DNA of 64,000 nt from CAZEIW01 sp964512305 (GTDB lineage: Bacteria; Pseudomonadota; Gammaproteobacteria; Burkholderiales; Burkholderiaceae_F), in the NCBI GenBank assembly GCA_964512305.1, contig CAZEIW010000240.1, positions 1 to 64,000 of the forward strand. Reading direction: 5' to 3'. The notes below the pieces were generated by a model. That model ran no database searches, had not been told where the DNA came from, and was given only the letters and a program-made list of their open reading frames with translations. Both the position numbers and the translations under genes were made by a program. Below, piece after piece: positions 17,517-25,838 of this stretch (the stretch's first letter is position 1; every line of letters begins with the position of its first letter).

Positions 17517-18640
17517 GGCACCACCACCGGAGTCTGGCTGATCAGGCCGTCGCGCGACAGCTGGAAGTTCTGCTTGTACTCGCCGCGCTTGATGCTGTGG
17601 GTCACGCTGTCGACGTAGTACATGCCGTCGTAGCTGATTCCCGCGCCGCAGACGCCGACCAGCATCCGCGAACGCAGGATCCACCCGTAACTCGCGACGT
17701 TCAGCGAACCCGAGCCGCTGACGGCGTCGGCACTCTCCAGCATGTAGCCGAACGCGCGCTTGGCGGCCTCGGGCGGCGTCAGCCGCGCCGTATCCGAGGC
17801 GAATTTCACCCTCGCAGGCGGCGTCTGCCGGGCGCCCAGCGGCGGATGCAGAGGATTGATGTCCGGAATCGGCACGGGGATCGGGATCTTGTGGGTGATC
17901 GGGTCGTACACGAACATGATCACCTGCTTCTTCGCCAGGCCGTCGAGGCTGAAGTTGAGCGATTCGACGTTGGTGTCGGCGTCGGAGTTGACGAACAGCG
18001 CCGGTTGCGGCACCGGCAGACGGACGTCCGGCCCGAAGTACGCGAGGCTTTGCATCGGCAAAGGTCCGGGCTCGACGTAGAAGACGTAGCCCGATTGGGC
18101 GGCCAGCGACCTGATGTATTCGCGATCCGTGCCGTCCTGGGTATCGAACCGCTCGGTGACGCTGTCGACGGTGTCGACCGGCGGCGGCACCACGATGGGC
18201 GTCACGCCGAACATGGCGTACTTCGCCAGGATCAGCTCGATGCGGGCGGCATCCGACATCGCCGGGTACGGAACGCGCAACTCGACCACGTCCATCAGGA
18301 TGCTCAGGTCCTCGCCGGTCAGCGTCAGCGTCGAACGCCCGGGCTCGTTCGACGGCTGCATTTCCTGGCGCGTGACGACGCCGTCCATCAGCACGCTCGG
18401 AATGCCGCGCAGGATCGCGACGATCACCACGCGCGTGATCATCGGGTCGAAGAAGCCCAGCGGCAGCAGGGCGAGCTGAAGCGGCGAGGTCTTGCCGATG
18501 GTGAACGTGATCTGGAATCCGCTGCGATCGCGTCCGCTCGTCACCTCGACGCTTTGCAGCGCGTCGATCAGCGGCAACGGCGCGGGAATCGGCGCCGGCA
18601 GGGGGCCGATGAACAGCGTCAGGTGGGTGGCGTCAAACAA
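17513..18640 (-). CDS. Phage late control D (gpD)-like baseplate hub protein
   Basis: A 375-aa hub protein equivalent to the gp27-like half of VgrG (Afp8/Pvc8 position). Typical features are the beta-barrel N-terminus (SVEVTSGRDRSGFQITFTIG), TLTLTGEDLSILMDV and the central ERFDTQDGTDREYIRSLAAQ signature. It uses an apparent TTG start at 18640 that overlaps the LysM-protein stop by 8 nt. No later ATG keeps the conserved N-terminus. The stop overlaps the spike gene. Confidence 0.88.
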   Translation of the reverse strand: MFDATHLTLFIGPLPAPIPAPLPLIDALQSVEVTSGRDRSGFQITFTIGKTSPLQLALLPLGFFDPMITRVVIVAILRGIPSVLMDGVVTRQEMQPSNEPGRSTLTLTGEDLSILMDVVELRVPYPAMSDAARIELILAKYAMFGVTPIVVPPPVDTVDSVTERFDTQDGTDREYIRSLAAQSGYVFYVEPGPLPMQSLAYFGPDVRLPVPQPALFVNSDADTNVESLNFSLDGLAKKQVIMFVYDPITHKIPIPVPIPDINPLHPPLGARQTPPARVKFASDTARLTPPEAAKRAFGYMLESADAVSGSGSLNVASYGWILRSRMLVGVCGAGISYDGMYYVDSVTHSIKRGEYKQNFQLSRDGLISQTPVVVP

Positions 18641-18947
18641 CGCGCGCTCCCGGTATGCCGGCAGGCAGCGCGATCCTCAGCGCCCGTCCCACGACCGCGG
18701 TCAGGTCGTCCGGCCGCATCGCGCCGTTCGCGTCGCAGATGCGCCAGAACTGCTCGGGATCGCCGACGAAGCGCGCCGCGAGGTTGTCCAGCCGATCCCC
18801 TTGGGCAACGGCATACACCTGCTGGATCGAGAACGAATCCAGTGCGGGCAGAAAGCGGCGCTGGAGGTAGACGATCCTGGTGCCGTCGGACAGCACCATC
18901 GTGGCCGTATCGACGTTCTGGTAGCGGCTGTTGGCAGGAAAGACCAT
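18633..18947 (-). CDS. LysM-like tail protein
   Basis: A 104-aa protein with a LysM-type segment (YAVAQGDRLDNLAARFVGDP, then FWRICDANG; ~residues 45-75), as in tail protein X and Afp7/Pvc7 LysM domains that join hub and tube. The N-terminal half (TMVLSDGTRIVYLQRRFLP) is also typical of this CIS group. It lies 12 nt after the CIS tube-protein gene, so the two small genes together correspond to one Pvc7-type component. Confidence 0.87.
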   Translation of the reverse strand: MVFPANSRYQNVDTATMVLSDGTRIVYLQRRFLPALDSFSIQQVYAVAQGDRLDNLAARFVGDPEQFWRICDANGAMRPDDLTAVVGRALRIALPAGIPGARVV

Positions 18948-18959
18948 CTCACCTCCGGT

Positions 18960-19607
18960 TCAGAACTTGAGCGCGACGCCGGTGCTCTGCGCGTTGTTGA
19001 ACGCGTTGCTGGCCGCCAGCGCTTCCTTGGTCACCTGATGGACCAGGAAGAGTGCGCGGCCGAGCGACGTGGTCTGCAGGTCGTTGTAGCTCAGCACCAT
19101 CAACGTCAGGTCGACCTTGGCCCGCATCGGATTGAGCAGCGTGTCGTAGGCTTCCTCGGTGATCGACAGCCCGGTCACCTGGACCGGCACGACCCGCGTC
19201 GGACCCCACACGAACAGCACCATCGGGCCCTCGGCCGGAAGCACCTCGATCGTCCCGAGCGCGGACATCACCGTGTTGGCGATCACGAGGCCGCTGCTCG
19301 GATAGAGCATCAGCTCGAGCGCCGCAAGCGTCGCCCCGATGCCGCTCGCCAAGGCCAGCGAGTCGTTCTGCTCCAGCGGGTCGGTCGCGTCGATCTCGAT
19401 CGAAACGGTGATCGTCTCCTTCGGGGGTCCGGCCAGGCGCGTCATGTCGCCCTTTTCGCCGTCGGGTTTCGCGTTGCGGGGCTCGAGCCGCCGCGTCATC
19501 GTGTCCGGGTTGTATTGAAAGACGACTGTTGTCTCCGCGACGCCGGTGAGTCCGACGCCGACGAGGGCGCCTTTCAGCAGTCGCGGGGAACCGGGGAAGG
19601 AGGACAT
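18960..19607 (-). CDS. CIS tube-family protein (baseplate-proximal tube layer)
   Basis: A 215-aa protein of the CIS tube family. The segment VVFQYNPDTMTRRLEPR (~residues 25-41) and the strand ETITVSIEIDATDPLEQND are the family hallmarks, followed by PMVLFVWGPTRVVPVQVTGL. It is distinct from the main tube protein at 28726 and probably forms the adaptor ring between hub and tube. ATG 19607 is preferred over an upstream in-frame start that would add 17 unconserved residues. Confidence 0.87.
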   Translation of the reverse strand: MSSFPGSPRLLKGALVGVGLTGVAETTVVFQYNPDTMTRRLEPRNAKPDGEKGDMTRLAGPPKETITVSIEIDATDPLEQNDSLALASGIGATLAALELMLYPSSGLVIANTVMSALGTIEVLPAEGPMVLFVWGPTRVVPVQVTGLSITEEAYDTLLNPMRAKVDLTLMVLSYNDLQTTSLGRALFLVHQVTKEALAASNAFNNAQSTGVALKF

Positions 19608-19666
19608 GGCAGGGTTCTGTTCAGTCGGGGTTCGCTTGGCCGGCAGTGGGCATCCCACCGCTCATT

Positions 19667-21178
19667 TCAGTGAGGCAAGGCTTTCTGCCGGGCGGCAACA
19701 CAGGTCTTCACGTCCAATCCCGCCACGCGGCAGACGTCGTCGTCGTTCGGATGGCCCGCCGAATTCATGATCGACGTCGGATCGTTGTAGCCCGCCGGTT
19801 TTCTCAACTCCTGTCTGAACCAGTAGATGCGATCGCCGATCTCCATCGACGGGTTGGCGGCGTGCGCCTCGATATAGTTGTAGCGGTCCAGCTCGAACGC
19901 GAACATGTGGTGCAGCTCGTGCGCGAAGCCGCCGGGGTCGCCGCCCGACCAATTGGTGGCGGTTTCCCACTTGGACGGATCCACGTCGACCTTGAAGGTG
20001 TCCGGCGTGTCGGCGTCGACGAACGTGATGTCGACCAGGTAGCCCCGGGTCGATGCGGCCTTCTCGATTCCGTCTTCCATCGCCTTGATGTCGTTCACGT
20101 CCTTGGCGGTGCCGGTTCCTTTCGGCGTCAGATGGATCGACGCCCTCACCACGATGTCGGTCGCCGATCGCCGGTCCACGAAATAGGCACCGCCGCCGAA
20201 CTTGCCGGGGATGCGGTCCCAATGGCCGGCTCGCGCGGGATCGCCGGACGCCTTCTCCTCGATCTGCGTGCGGGCGGCCTCGGCAGGCTTGGCGACGCGC
20301 TGCTTTTCCTTCTTGACGGCCTGCACCGTGCCTGCCTGCGTCTCCGCCGTGATCGCGGCGGCCGCCTTGGTCGGCGTGTCGAAGAGCAGTTTCAGCTTGA
20401 GCAGCAGGCCGTGCCGCTCGACCGCCGGCCTTTTCGCGAGCTCGGCGATGATTTCCTCGGTCAGCTTGACGTGTTCGGCGTCCAGTGCGCGGAATGCGGC
20501 CGTCGAGCGGACCTGGCGGGTGATTTCGTCGCTGTCTTCCGCGAGCTTCACATCCCCCATCCCCTGGCGCTGGATGGCCGGTGCGACCGTCGACGACCGC
20601 TGCTGCAGCACATGCGCGAGCTCGTGCGCCAGCAACCGTCTCCCTTCCCGGGTACCCGGGCGATACTGATCCGGCGCGAACACGATGTCGGATCCGGTCG
20701 TGAACGCGCGGGCACCCGCTTCCCGGGCCGACCGTCCGGCCTCGTCCCCCGAGTGCACTCGAACCCGCGAAAAGTCGCCTCCAAACCAACGCTCCAACTC
20801 CGCGCGGAGGTCGGATTGAAGGGGCGCACCGGACTCTTGCAGCGCCCGTCGCTCGCTCGCCGACCCGGCATGCTGCGTGGCCGGCGCATCCGTTCTTCCC
20901 CCGCCTGAGCGGGCCATCCCGGTGCCGGCGCCCTGACTCGCGGGATTCGACGAGAACTCGCCCGCCAGGCGATCGGCCTCGAGCTCCAGAGGATCGCCGC
21001 CTTCCGTGCCGTCGCGCTTGCACTGCAGATGCAAGGCGCAGGTATCGCACCGCTCCCCGCTCACGGTTCGGTTCCCGCACGCGCATCGGCGCGCAAGGAT
21101 CGCGGCCGAAAATTGCGCCCGGACGGGCGCCGCGACTTCAGCCTTGCGGCTTCGGCTGGAGAGGGTGGCTTGCCTCAT
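19667..21178 (-). CDS. DUF4157 (eCIS core domain) protein with putative zinc metallopeptidase C-terminus; candidate cargo
   Basis: A 503-aa protein. It has an N-terminal four-Cys knuckle (RRCACGNRTVSGERCDTC) and a DUF4157 domain (~residues 110-200; LQSDLRAELERWFGGDFSRV, HSGDEAGRSAREAGARAF, LLAHELAHVLQQR). A helical linker (~210-310) leads to a C-terminal domain with a second HExxH (GGFAHELHHMFAFELD, ~residue 422) and a downstream SIMN Met-turn-like motif (NDPTSIMNSAGHP). That pairing resembles metzincin-type zincins. DUF4157 proteins are commonly encoded in eCIS loci and often carry toxin-like C-termini, so this is a candidate injected protease. Third metal ligand and substrate are unknown. 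Confidence 0.8.
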   Translation of the reverse strand: MRQATLSSRSRKAEVAAPVRAQFSAAILARRCACGNRTVSGERCDTCALHLQCKRDGTEGGDPLELEADRLAGEFSSNPASQGAGTGMARSGGGRTDAPATQHAGSASERRALQESGAPLQSDLRAELERWFGGDFSRVRVHSGDEAGRSAREAGARAFTTGSDIVFAPDQYRPGTREGRRLLAHELAHVLQQRSSTVAPAIQRQGMGDVKLAEDSDEITRQVRSTAAFRALDAEHVKLTEEIIAELAKRPAVERHGLLLKLKLLFDTPTKAAAAITAETQAGTVQAVKKEKQRVAKPAEAARTQIEEKASGDPARAGHWDRIPGKFGGGAYFVDRRSATDIVVRASIHLTPKGTGTAKDVNDIKAMEDGIEKAASTRGYLVDITFVDADTPDTFKVDVDPSKWETATNWSGGDPGGFAHELHHMFAFELDRYNYIEAHAANPSMEIGDRIYWFRQELRKPAGYNDPTSIMNSAGHPNDDDVCRVAGLDVKTCVAARQKALPH

Positions 21179-21202
21179 TTCGCGGGGCCCTCGGGATCAC
21201 CG

Positions 21203-23359
21203 TCAGTCGTCGTATTTGCACTTGTCCGCAGACCCGCTCGCATTGCGCGGCGTCTCGGAAGCACAATCGGCGCCTGTCTTAGGCTCCGGTTCCGCAGGAC
21301 CGAACTTCCCTTCGTCCTCCGCCTGCCTGGCGTAGCGCTCGCATTCCGCGCCCGAGAATTCCTTGAGCGATCCGGTCGTCCGCCGCGACTCCATGCGGGT
21401 CTCGGTCTTCGATTCGCCAAGCTCGACGGTCGCGAAGCGCAGGTACCCGAAGATGTCTTCCCAGGGACGCCGTCCGCGCCCGCGACTGCGGACGAACTGG
21501 TCGATCGCCTTGAGTAGGCGCGGCGCCGCCTTCGACTCGGCGCTCAGACCGAACAGGCGCAGGCGGTCCTCCTCCTTGTCGACGCGTTCGAGCAGGCCGA
21601 GAAACTCGTCGGCGAGTTTCTTGTCCGGGATGCCGCTGCCGATCAGGAACGCCGACACGTCCTCCGGCCCGCCGAAGCCGGCCTCGACGATGGCGTCCGC
21701 GAGGCGGCTGCCGGGCTCCACGGTTGCGACCCGCCCGAAGAGCTCGCCGCCGCTCTGCGGTTCGGGCAGCGCGACCTTTTTGCCGAGCCGCGCGTCCAGC
21801 CGTTCGCGCAGGCGCCTGGCGCGCGACAGCGAGAGCTGCTGATTGGGAACCGGCCGGTCCCGGTTGTCTTCCGGTGACGCGTAGCCGGTGATCGATCGGA
21901 CCTTCGCGCCGGCGGCAACGCGGCGCGCGACTTCGTCGACCATCGAGTTCGACGCCGCAGCGAGCTCCGCAACGCCCGTGTCCCTGGCCGTATCGAGCGC
22001 GAAGTAGTAGCGCATCCGCTCCTGCTGCTCCACCTCGTAGTCGACCGGCTCCTCGTAGTCCCGCGGCGGGATGTCCTCGTAGCAGGTGTAGGCGGTCGGG
22101 CAGCGGCAGTGGCGGCAGATGCGGGTCTCGACGTTCTGCCCCGGCAGATCGACCCCGAGCGTGACTTCGAAGCCCATGCGCTGCCGATCCTGCGGATTGG
22201 TCACGTTGCCGCCTATGCGCGCGCCGCCGACGTCGACACCGACGCCCACCTTCGTGTCGATCCGGCCGGTCTGCTGCCCGCGGAAGACTTCGCCGCCGAC
22301 GCCGACTTCCGGCTTGCCCGAGGGCTTGACTCGAACGTCGGCCCGCCCTCCGACCTGCGGCTCGGCGCCGGTATTGCGCGCCTCGCCCTCGACCCCGGCT
22401 TTCACGCCGACGCCGGACTTCCCAGGGGCGACGTTGATTTCGCCTCGGACGGTCGCCCGGCCCGTGGTCACGCTGCTCGGCACGATGTCGCCCGTCAGGC
22501 GCGCGATCAGGCGGCCGTGACAGAACTCGAGCGTGAACCCCGTCGGCGGCTTGAGCTGCCCCTTGGCGGACTTCTCCGTGACGTTGCGCCCGATGCAGCC
22601 GCAAAGATAACGGACGATCGCGATTCGGACCGTGTCCTCTCCCCGCTTTCCGGCATCAAGATAAGCCGCCCGCCCTCGGCCGGCTCGCTGCTGCGGTGCG
22701 CTGAAATCGGGCTCGGACTCGAGGTCGTCGCCTGCGTCGGCCCCTCCGGGCTTCGGCTGTCTCTGGACGATCGGCGCAGGTATTGCCGCCCCGATCGGCG
22801 GCGCCGTGCCACCTTCGGCGACGCGGTCGGCAACGCGATCGGCCTCGATCTCCGCTGGCGTTCCCGCGTCCCCGATCACCCCGCTCGCCTGCAGCCCTGC
22901 CGGTGCCTCCGATTGCTGGATCGTGTGGGCGAGTTCGTGCGCCAGCAGGCGCCGGCCCCACGCCGACGCCGGCGCGTAGTGCCCGGCGGCAAAGGCGACG
23001 TGGCTGCCGACGGTATACGCCAGGGCGCCGACGGCATCGGCCGATCGCGATGCCATCGGGTCGTCGTGCACGCGCACCTGGGCCAGATCACGGCCGAAGC
23101 GCGGCTCCATGAATGCCCGGGTTGCAGGGTCGAGCGGACGGCCCGAACCGGCCAGAACTTCGTGGACGATCGCCGGGATCCGGGCCTTCGTTTCGGCGCC
23201 GGTTGTCTTGCGCTGCAGCCTCTTGCCGCGGCATTCCGGGCATTCGCTGCCTGCCGGCGTGGCGTTGCCGCAGGCGCACTTTCTTTGCAGCATTCCGCCG
23301 GCGGCGATCGACGCCGAGACCGGCGATGCCCTGCGGACCGCTTCGGCATGCTCGGTCAT
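21203..23359 (-). CDS. DUF4157 (eCIS core domain) protein with OmpA-like C-terminal domain
   Basis: A 718-aa protein. The N-terminal Cys cluster LQRKCACGNATPAGSECPEC precedes a DUF4157 domain (~residues 70-160, FMEPRFGRDLAQVRVHDDPM and LLAHELAHTIQQS). A long Gly/Val/Thr-rich middle (~280-400) follows with alternating beta-strand character and a Cys/His patch (CRHCRCPTAYTC). Residues ~455-545 (VRSITGYASPEDNRDRPVPN, QQLSLSRARRLRERLDARLG) match an OmpA-like peptidoglycan-associated domain. It could be cargo or an envelope-docking component. The start overlaps the upstream small gene (ATGA). Confidence 0.8.
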   Translation of the reverse strand: MTEHAEAVRRASPVSASIAAGGMLQRKCACGNATPAGSECPECRGKRLQRKTTGAETKARIPAIVHEVLAGSGRPLDPATRAFMEPRFGRDLAQVRVHDDPMASRSADAVGALAYTVGSHVAFAAGHYAPASAWGRRLLAHELAHTIQQSEAPAGLQASGVIGDAGTPAEIEADRVADRVAEGGTAPPIGAAIPAPIVQRQPKPGGADAGDDLESEPDFSAPQQRAGRGRAAYLDAGKRGEDTVRIAIVRYLCGCIGRNVTEKSAKGQLKPPTGFTLEFCHGRLIARLTGDIVPSSVTTGRATVRGEINVAPGKSGVGVKAGVEGEARNTGAEPQVGGRADVRVKPSGKPEVGVGGEVFRGQQTGRIDTKVGVGVDVGGARIGGNVTNPQDRQRMGFEVTLGVDLPGQNVETRICRHCRCPTAYTCYEDIPPRDYEEPVDYEVEQQERMRYYFALDTARDTGVAELAAASNSMVDEVARRVAAGAKVRSITGYASPEDNRDRPVPNQQLSLSRARRLRERLDARLGKKVALPEPQSGGELFGRVATVEPGSRLADAIVEAGFGGPEDVSAFLIGSGIPDKKLADEFLGLLERVDKEEDRLRLFGLSAESKAAPRLLKAIDQFVRSRGRGRRPWEDIFGYLRFATVELGESKTETRMESRRTTGSLKEFSGAECERYARQAEDEGKFGPAEPEPKTGADCASETPRNASGSADKCKYDD

Positions 23360-23619
23360 CTGCGTCCACCGAGGCCGCTCAACACCGCACCCGCGATCTG
23401 CTCGCCGAACTGCGCCGGCTTCGACACGCTGGGTGCCCGGATCTCGCCACCGCGGACGGCGGCCGCCGCACCGCTTCGGAAGACCGGCGAGGCCGCCCCG
23501 GTCTCGCCGAGCAGCCTGCCGAGCTCCTGCTCCAGCGCCAGCCGCACGGCGGCGGCCTCATGCCCGGAAAGCGCGAACCCTTCCATCACGAGGCGCTCGA
23601 TGTGGACTTCGATGCTCAT
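23356..23619 (-). CDS. Small CIS-associated protein
   Basis: An 87-aa protein beginning MSIEVHIERLVMEGFALSGH, a pattern seen in small proteins encoded next to the CIS AAA+ ATPase; function unknown. ATG 23619 is preferred because AAAGG lies at a normal distance upstream. An in-frame ATG at 23682 would overlap the ATPase stop but adds a basic 21-residue stretch encoded across a hairpin. The Ala/Leu-rich helix (AAAVRLALEQELGRLLGETG) may be an assembly contact. The stop overlaps the DUF4157 gene. Confidence 0.7.
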   Translation of the reverse strand: MSIEVHIERLVMEGFALSGHEAAAVRLALEQELGRLLGETGAASPVFRSGAAAAVRGGEIRAPSVSKPAQFGEQIAGAVLSGLGGRR

Positions 23620-23628
23620 TGGACTTAC

Positions 23629-23647
23629 CTTTGCGCTGCGCGCAAAG
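23629..23647. repeat. Short perfect hairpin between CIS ATPase and small gene
   Basis: CTTTGCGC and GCGCAAAG form an 8-bp perfect stem around a 3-nt loop, just upstream of the small gene start at 23619 and inside the alternative longer reading. It may set the expression level downstream of the ATPase or be a repeat remnant. Confidence 0.45.
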
Positions 23648-23678
23648 GGCTGTGAGCGCTTGGGGCGGCCCGGCGCGC

Positions 23679-25838
23679 TCATTGGGGTACCTTCGCCGGC
23701 TGCACCGGCCGGAAATCCGCTTCGTTGACCGGCTTTTCGAGCTTGCGCATTTCGTTTCGCGCCGCCGACAGCAACAGCGGCATCGTGACCGACCTGTCGT
23801 CGCCGCTTCGCCGGGCCGCGGCAAAGGCGGCGTTCAGCGCGATGCTGTGGATGTTCCCGCCGGAGAGGTTGAACCGCGCCAGGCGCTCGTAGTCGAGATC
23901 CGCGCGCGGCACGTCCGGCGCGAGCGCCTTGCGCCAGATCTGCACCCTTTCGGCCGCGGCGGGGAACGGAAAGTTGACGACGAATCGCAGCCGCCGCATG
24001 AAGGCCGGATCGAGCGCGCTCTTCACGTTGGTGGCGAGAATCGCCAGGCCGCGGAACGACTCCATGCGCTGCAGCAGGTAGTTGATCTCGATGTTCGCGT
24101 AGCGGTCGTGGCTGTCCTTGACCTCGCTGCGCTTGCCGAACAGCGCATCGGCCTCGTCGAAGAACAGGATCGCGCCGCCCTGCTCCGCGGCGTCGAACAG
24201 CCGGCGCAGATTCTTCTCGGTCTCGCCGATGTACTTGCTGACGACGGCCGACAGGTCGATGCGGTACAGCGTCAGGCGCAGATCGTTCGCGAGCACTTCG
24301 GCGGCCATCGTCTTGCCGGTGCCGCTTTCCCCCGCGAACAATGCGCTGATGCCCAGGCCGCGCGTCATCGTTCGCGCATAGCCCCACTCTTCGTAGACCT
24401 GATACCGGCCCCGCACCTGGGCGGCAATCTGGCGCAGGAGGCCGAGGGCGTCCGCCGGCAGGACCAGCTCGTCCCATTTCGCCTTGGAGTCGATCCTCCG
24501 GGCGAGCTCGTCCAGCCGCGGACGCGTCAGCATGCAGCACGCCTCCCAGATCCGGTCGGCCTCCGCCGTCGGCGCCGCAGGCATCGCGGCGAGCTGCGTC
24601 GACTGGCGGATGTCGTGCAGGCTCAGGCTGAACTGCCCCGCGAGCAGCGCCGCCCTGCTTTCCGCCTCCGCGGCGGCCAAGGCCGGCTTCAGTGCCTCCG
24701 CCCATGCCGCCTGCTGCTCCCGCGCCGTGGGCTTGCCGACCTCGAACGCGATGCTCGACTCGACCGGCCGCGCCGGCGGTTCGCGGAACCCGACGAAGAC
24801 CAGCCCCAGCTCGCGGGACAGCAGCCATTGCAGCGCGCCGGCCGCTTCGCCGGCAGCGCCGTCGAGCTCCTCCGCGTCGACGTACAACGCCAGGGGAAGC
24901 ATCATGCTTTCGCGCTGCCAGAGGCGGGCGAGGTTCTCGATCTCGGCCTTCTGGAGCGGCAGCGCGTCCAGGGTCATCCGGTGGACCTGCCGCTTGAGCG
25001 CGGCGCAGACCTGTGCGGCGACTGCGCGCTTGCTGCTCGGGTCGACGCCGAGCAGTTCCACGATCGGAACGCGGCCGCCATCCGCGCTGGCTCGCAGATT
25101 CGCGACAATCAGGTCGGCCACCGCCTGCTGGGACGGCGCCAGCTCGGGGGCATCGGCGGCGTCGCGCGCGAGCAGCGTGGCCAGCCGCTCGTCGAGCGCG
25201 TTCAGGCCTTTGATGTAGTTGACGACCCGTTCGTCCGCCCGCAGGGCGGCCGCCGTGAGCGGCGTCGCCCCGGGCTGGTTGATCTCCAGCAGCCGGAGGT
25301 ACCGCAACGGCCGGTGCGGCGACATCGCGTCCCAGCTCGGATCGTCCAGAGTCTGAAGGGCCAGCGCGAACGTCGGGTAGTTGCGCGCCTGCGATCCTTG
25401 CGCGGCGGCGCACAACGCACTCATGTCGGGATCGAGCTCGACCGCCGCGCACAGCAGGAGAACGTCACGCTCGAAATCCGACAGGCCGAAGTTCTGCGCC
25501 AGCATCAGTAGCGCCGGCGGCAGCTCGGCCTTGGCCGCCTCGGTACGCGCGACCGCCGTCGAGTCGGCAGGAAACGCCCGCGGCGGCGCTTCGCCCGCCG
25601 GCGCAGGCAGCGCCTGCATCGGCGTCGGAGCCGATCGGCCCCGCAGCCGGTCGAGCAGGCCGGGCGCGCGCGGCTGCGTCGCAGGCTCTGGCGCCGGCGG
25701 CGCAGCCGGCTGCGACGGGCCGGGCGCCGGGCCCGCGCCGGAGCGGCTGCGTGCCATGTCCTGCAGCCTCACGCGCAGCCACTGCAGCGAAGCCGCGAGA
25801 TAGCGATTGTTGTCCTCGAGCCAGGTTTCCGCGCTCAT
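23679..25838 (-). CDS. CIS AAA+ ATPase (Afp15/Pvc15-like)
   Basis: A 719-aa ATPase associated with assembly or cargo loading of eCIS particles. The N-terminal ~60 residues are helical, then a Pro/Ala-rich linker. A degenerate first AAA-like region (~120-400) precedes the active AAA+ module with Walker A GESGTGKT (~residue 503), Walker B ILFFDEADALFG (~563), sensor 1 ILATN and an arginine finger context (FMRRLRF). ATG 25838 overlaps the DUF4255 stop codon. Pvc15-type ATPases are thought to remodel cargo for loading in the tube. Confidence 0.93.
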   Translation of the reverse strand: MSAETWLEDNNRYLAASLQWLRVRLQDMARSRSGAGPAPGPSQPAAPPAPEPATQPRAPGLLDRLRGRSAPTPMQALPAPAGEAPPRAFPADSTAVARTEAAKAELPPALLMLAQNFGLSDFERDVLLLCAAVELDPDMSALCAAAQGSQARNYPTFALALQTLDDPSWDAMSPHRPLRYLRLLEINQPGATPLTAAALRADERVVNYIKGLNALDERLATLLARDAADAPELAPSQQAVADLIVANLRASADGGRVPIVELLGVDPSSKRAVAAQVCAALKRQVHRMTLDALPLQKAEIENLARLWQRESMMLPLALYVDAEELDGAAGEAAGALQWLLSRELGLVFVGFREPPARPVESSIAFEVGKPTAREQQAAWAEALKPALAAAEAESRAALLAGQFSLSLHDIRQSTQLAAMPAAPTAEADRIWEACCMLTRPRLDELARRIDSKAKWDELVLPADALGLLRQIAAQVRGRYQVYEEWGYARTMTRGLGISALFAGESGTGKTMAAEVLANDLRLTLYRIDLSAVVSKYIGETEKNLRRLFDAAEQGGAILFFDEADALFGKRSEVKDSHDRYANIEINYLLQRMESFRGLAILATNVKSALDPAFMRRLRFVVNFPFPAAAERVQIWRKALAPDVPRADLDYERLARFNLSGGNIHSIALNAAFAAARRSGDDRSVTMPLLLSAARNEMRKLEKPVNEADFRPVQPAKVPQ

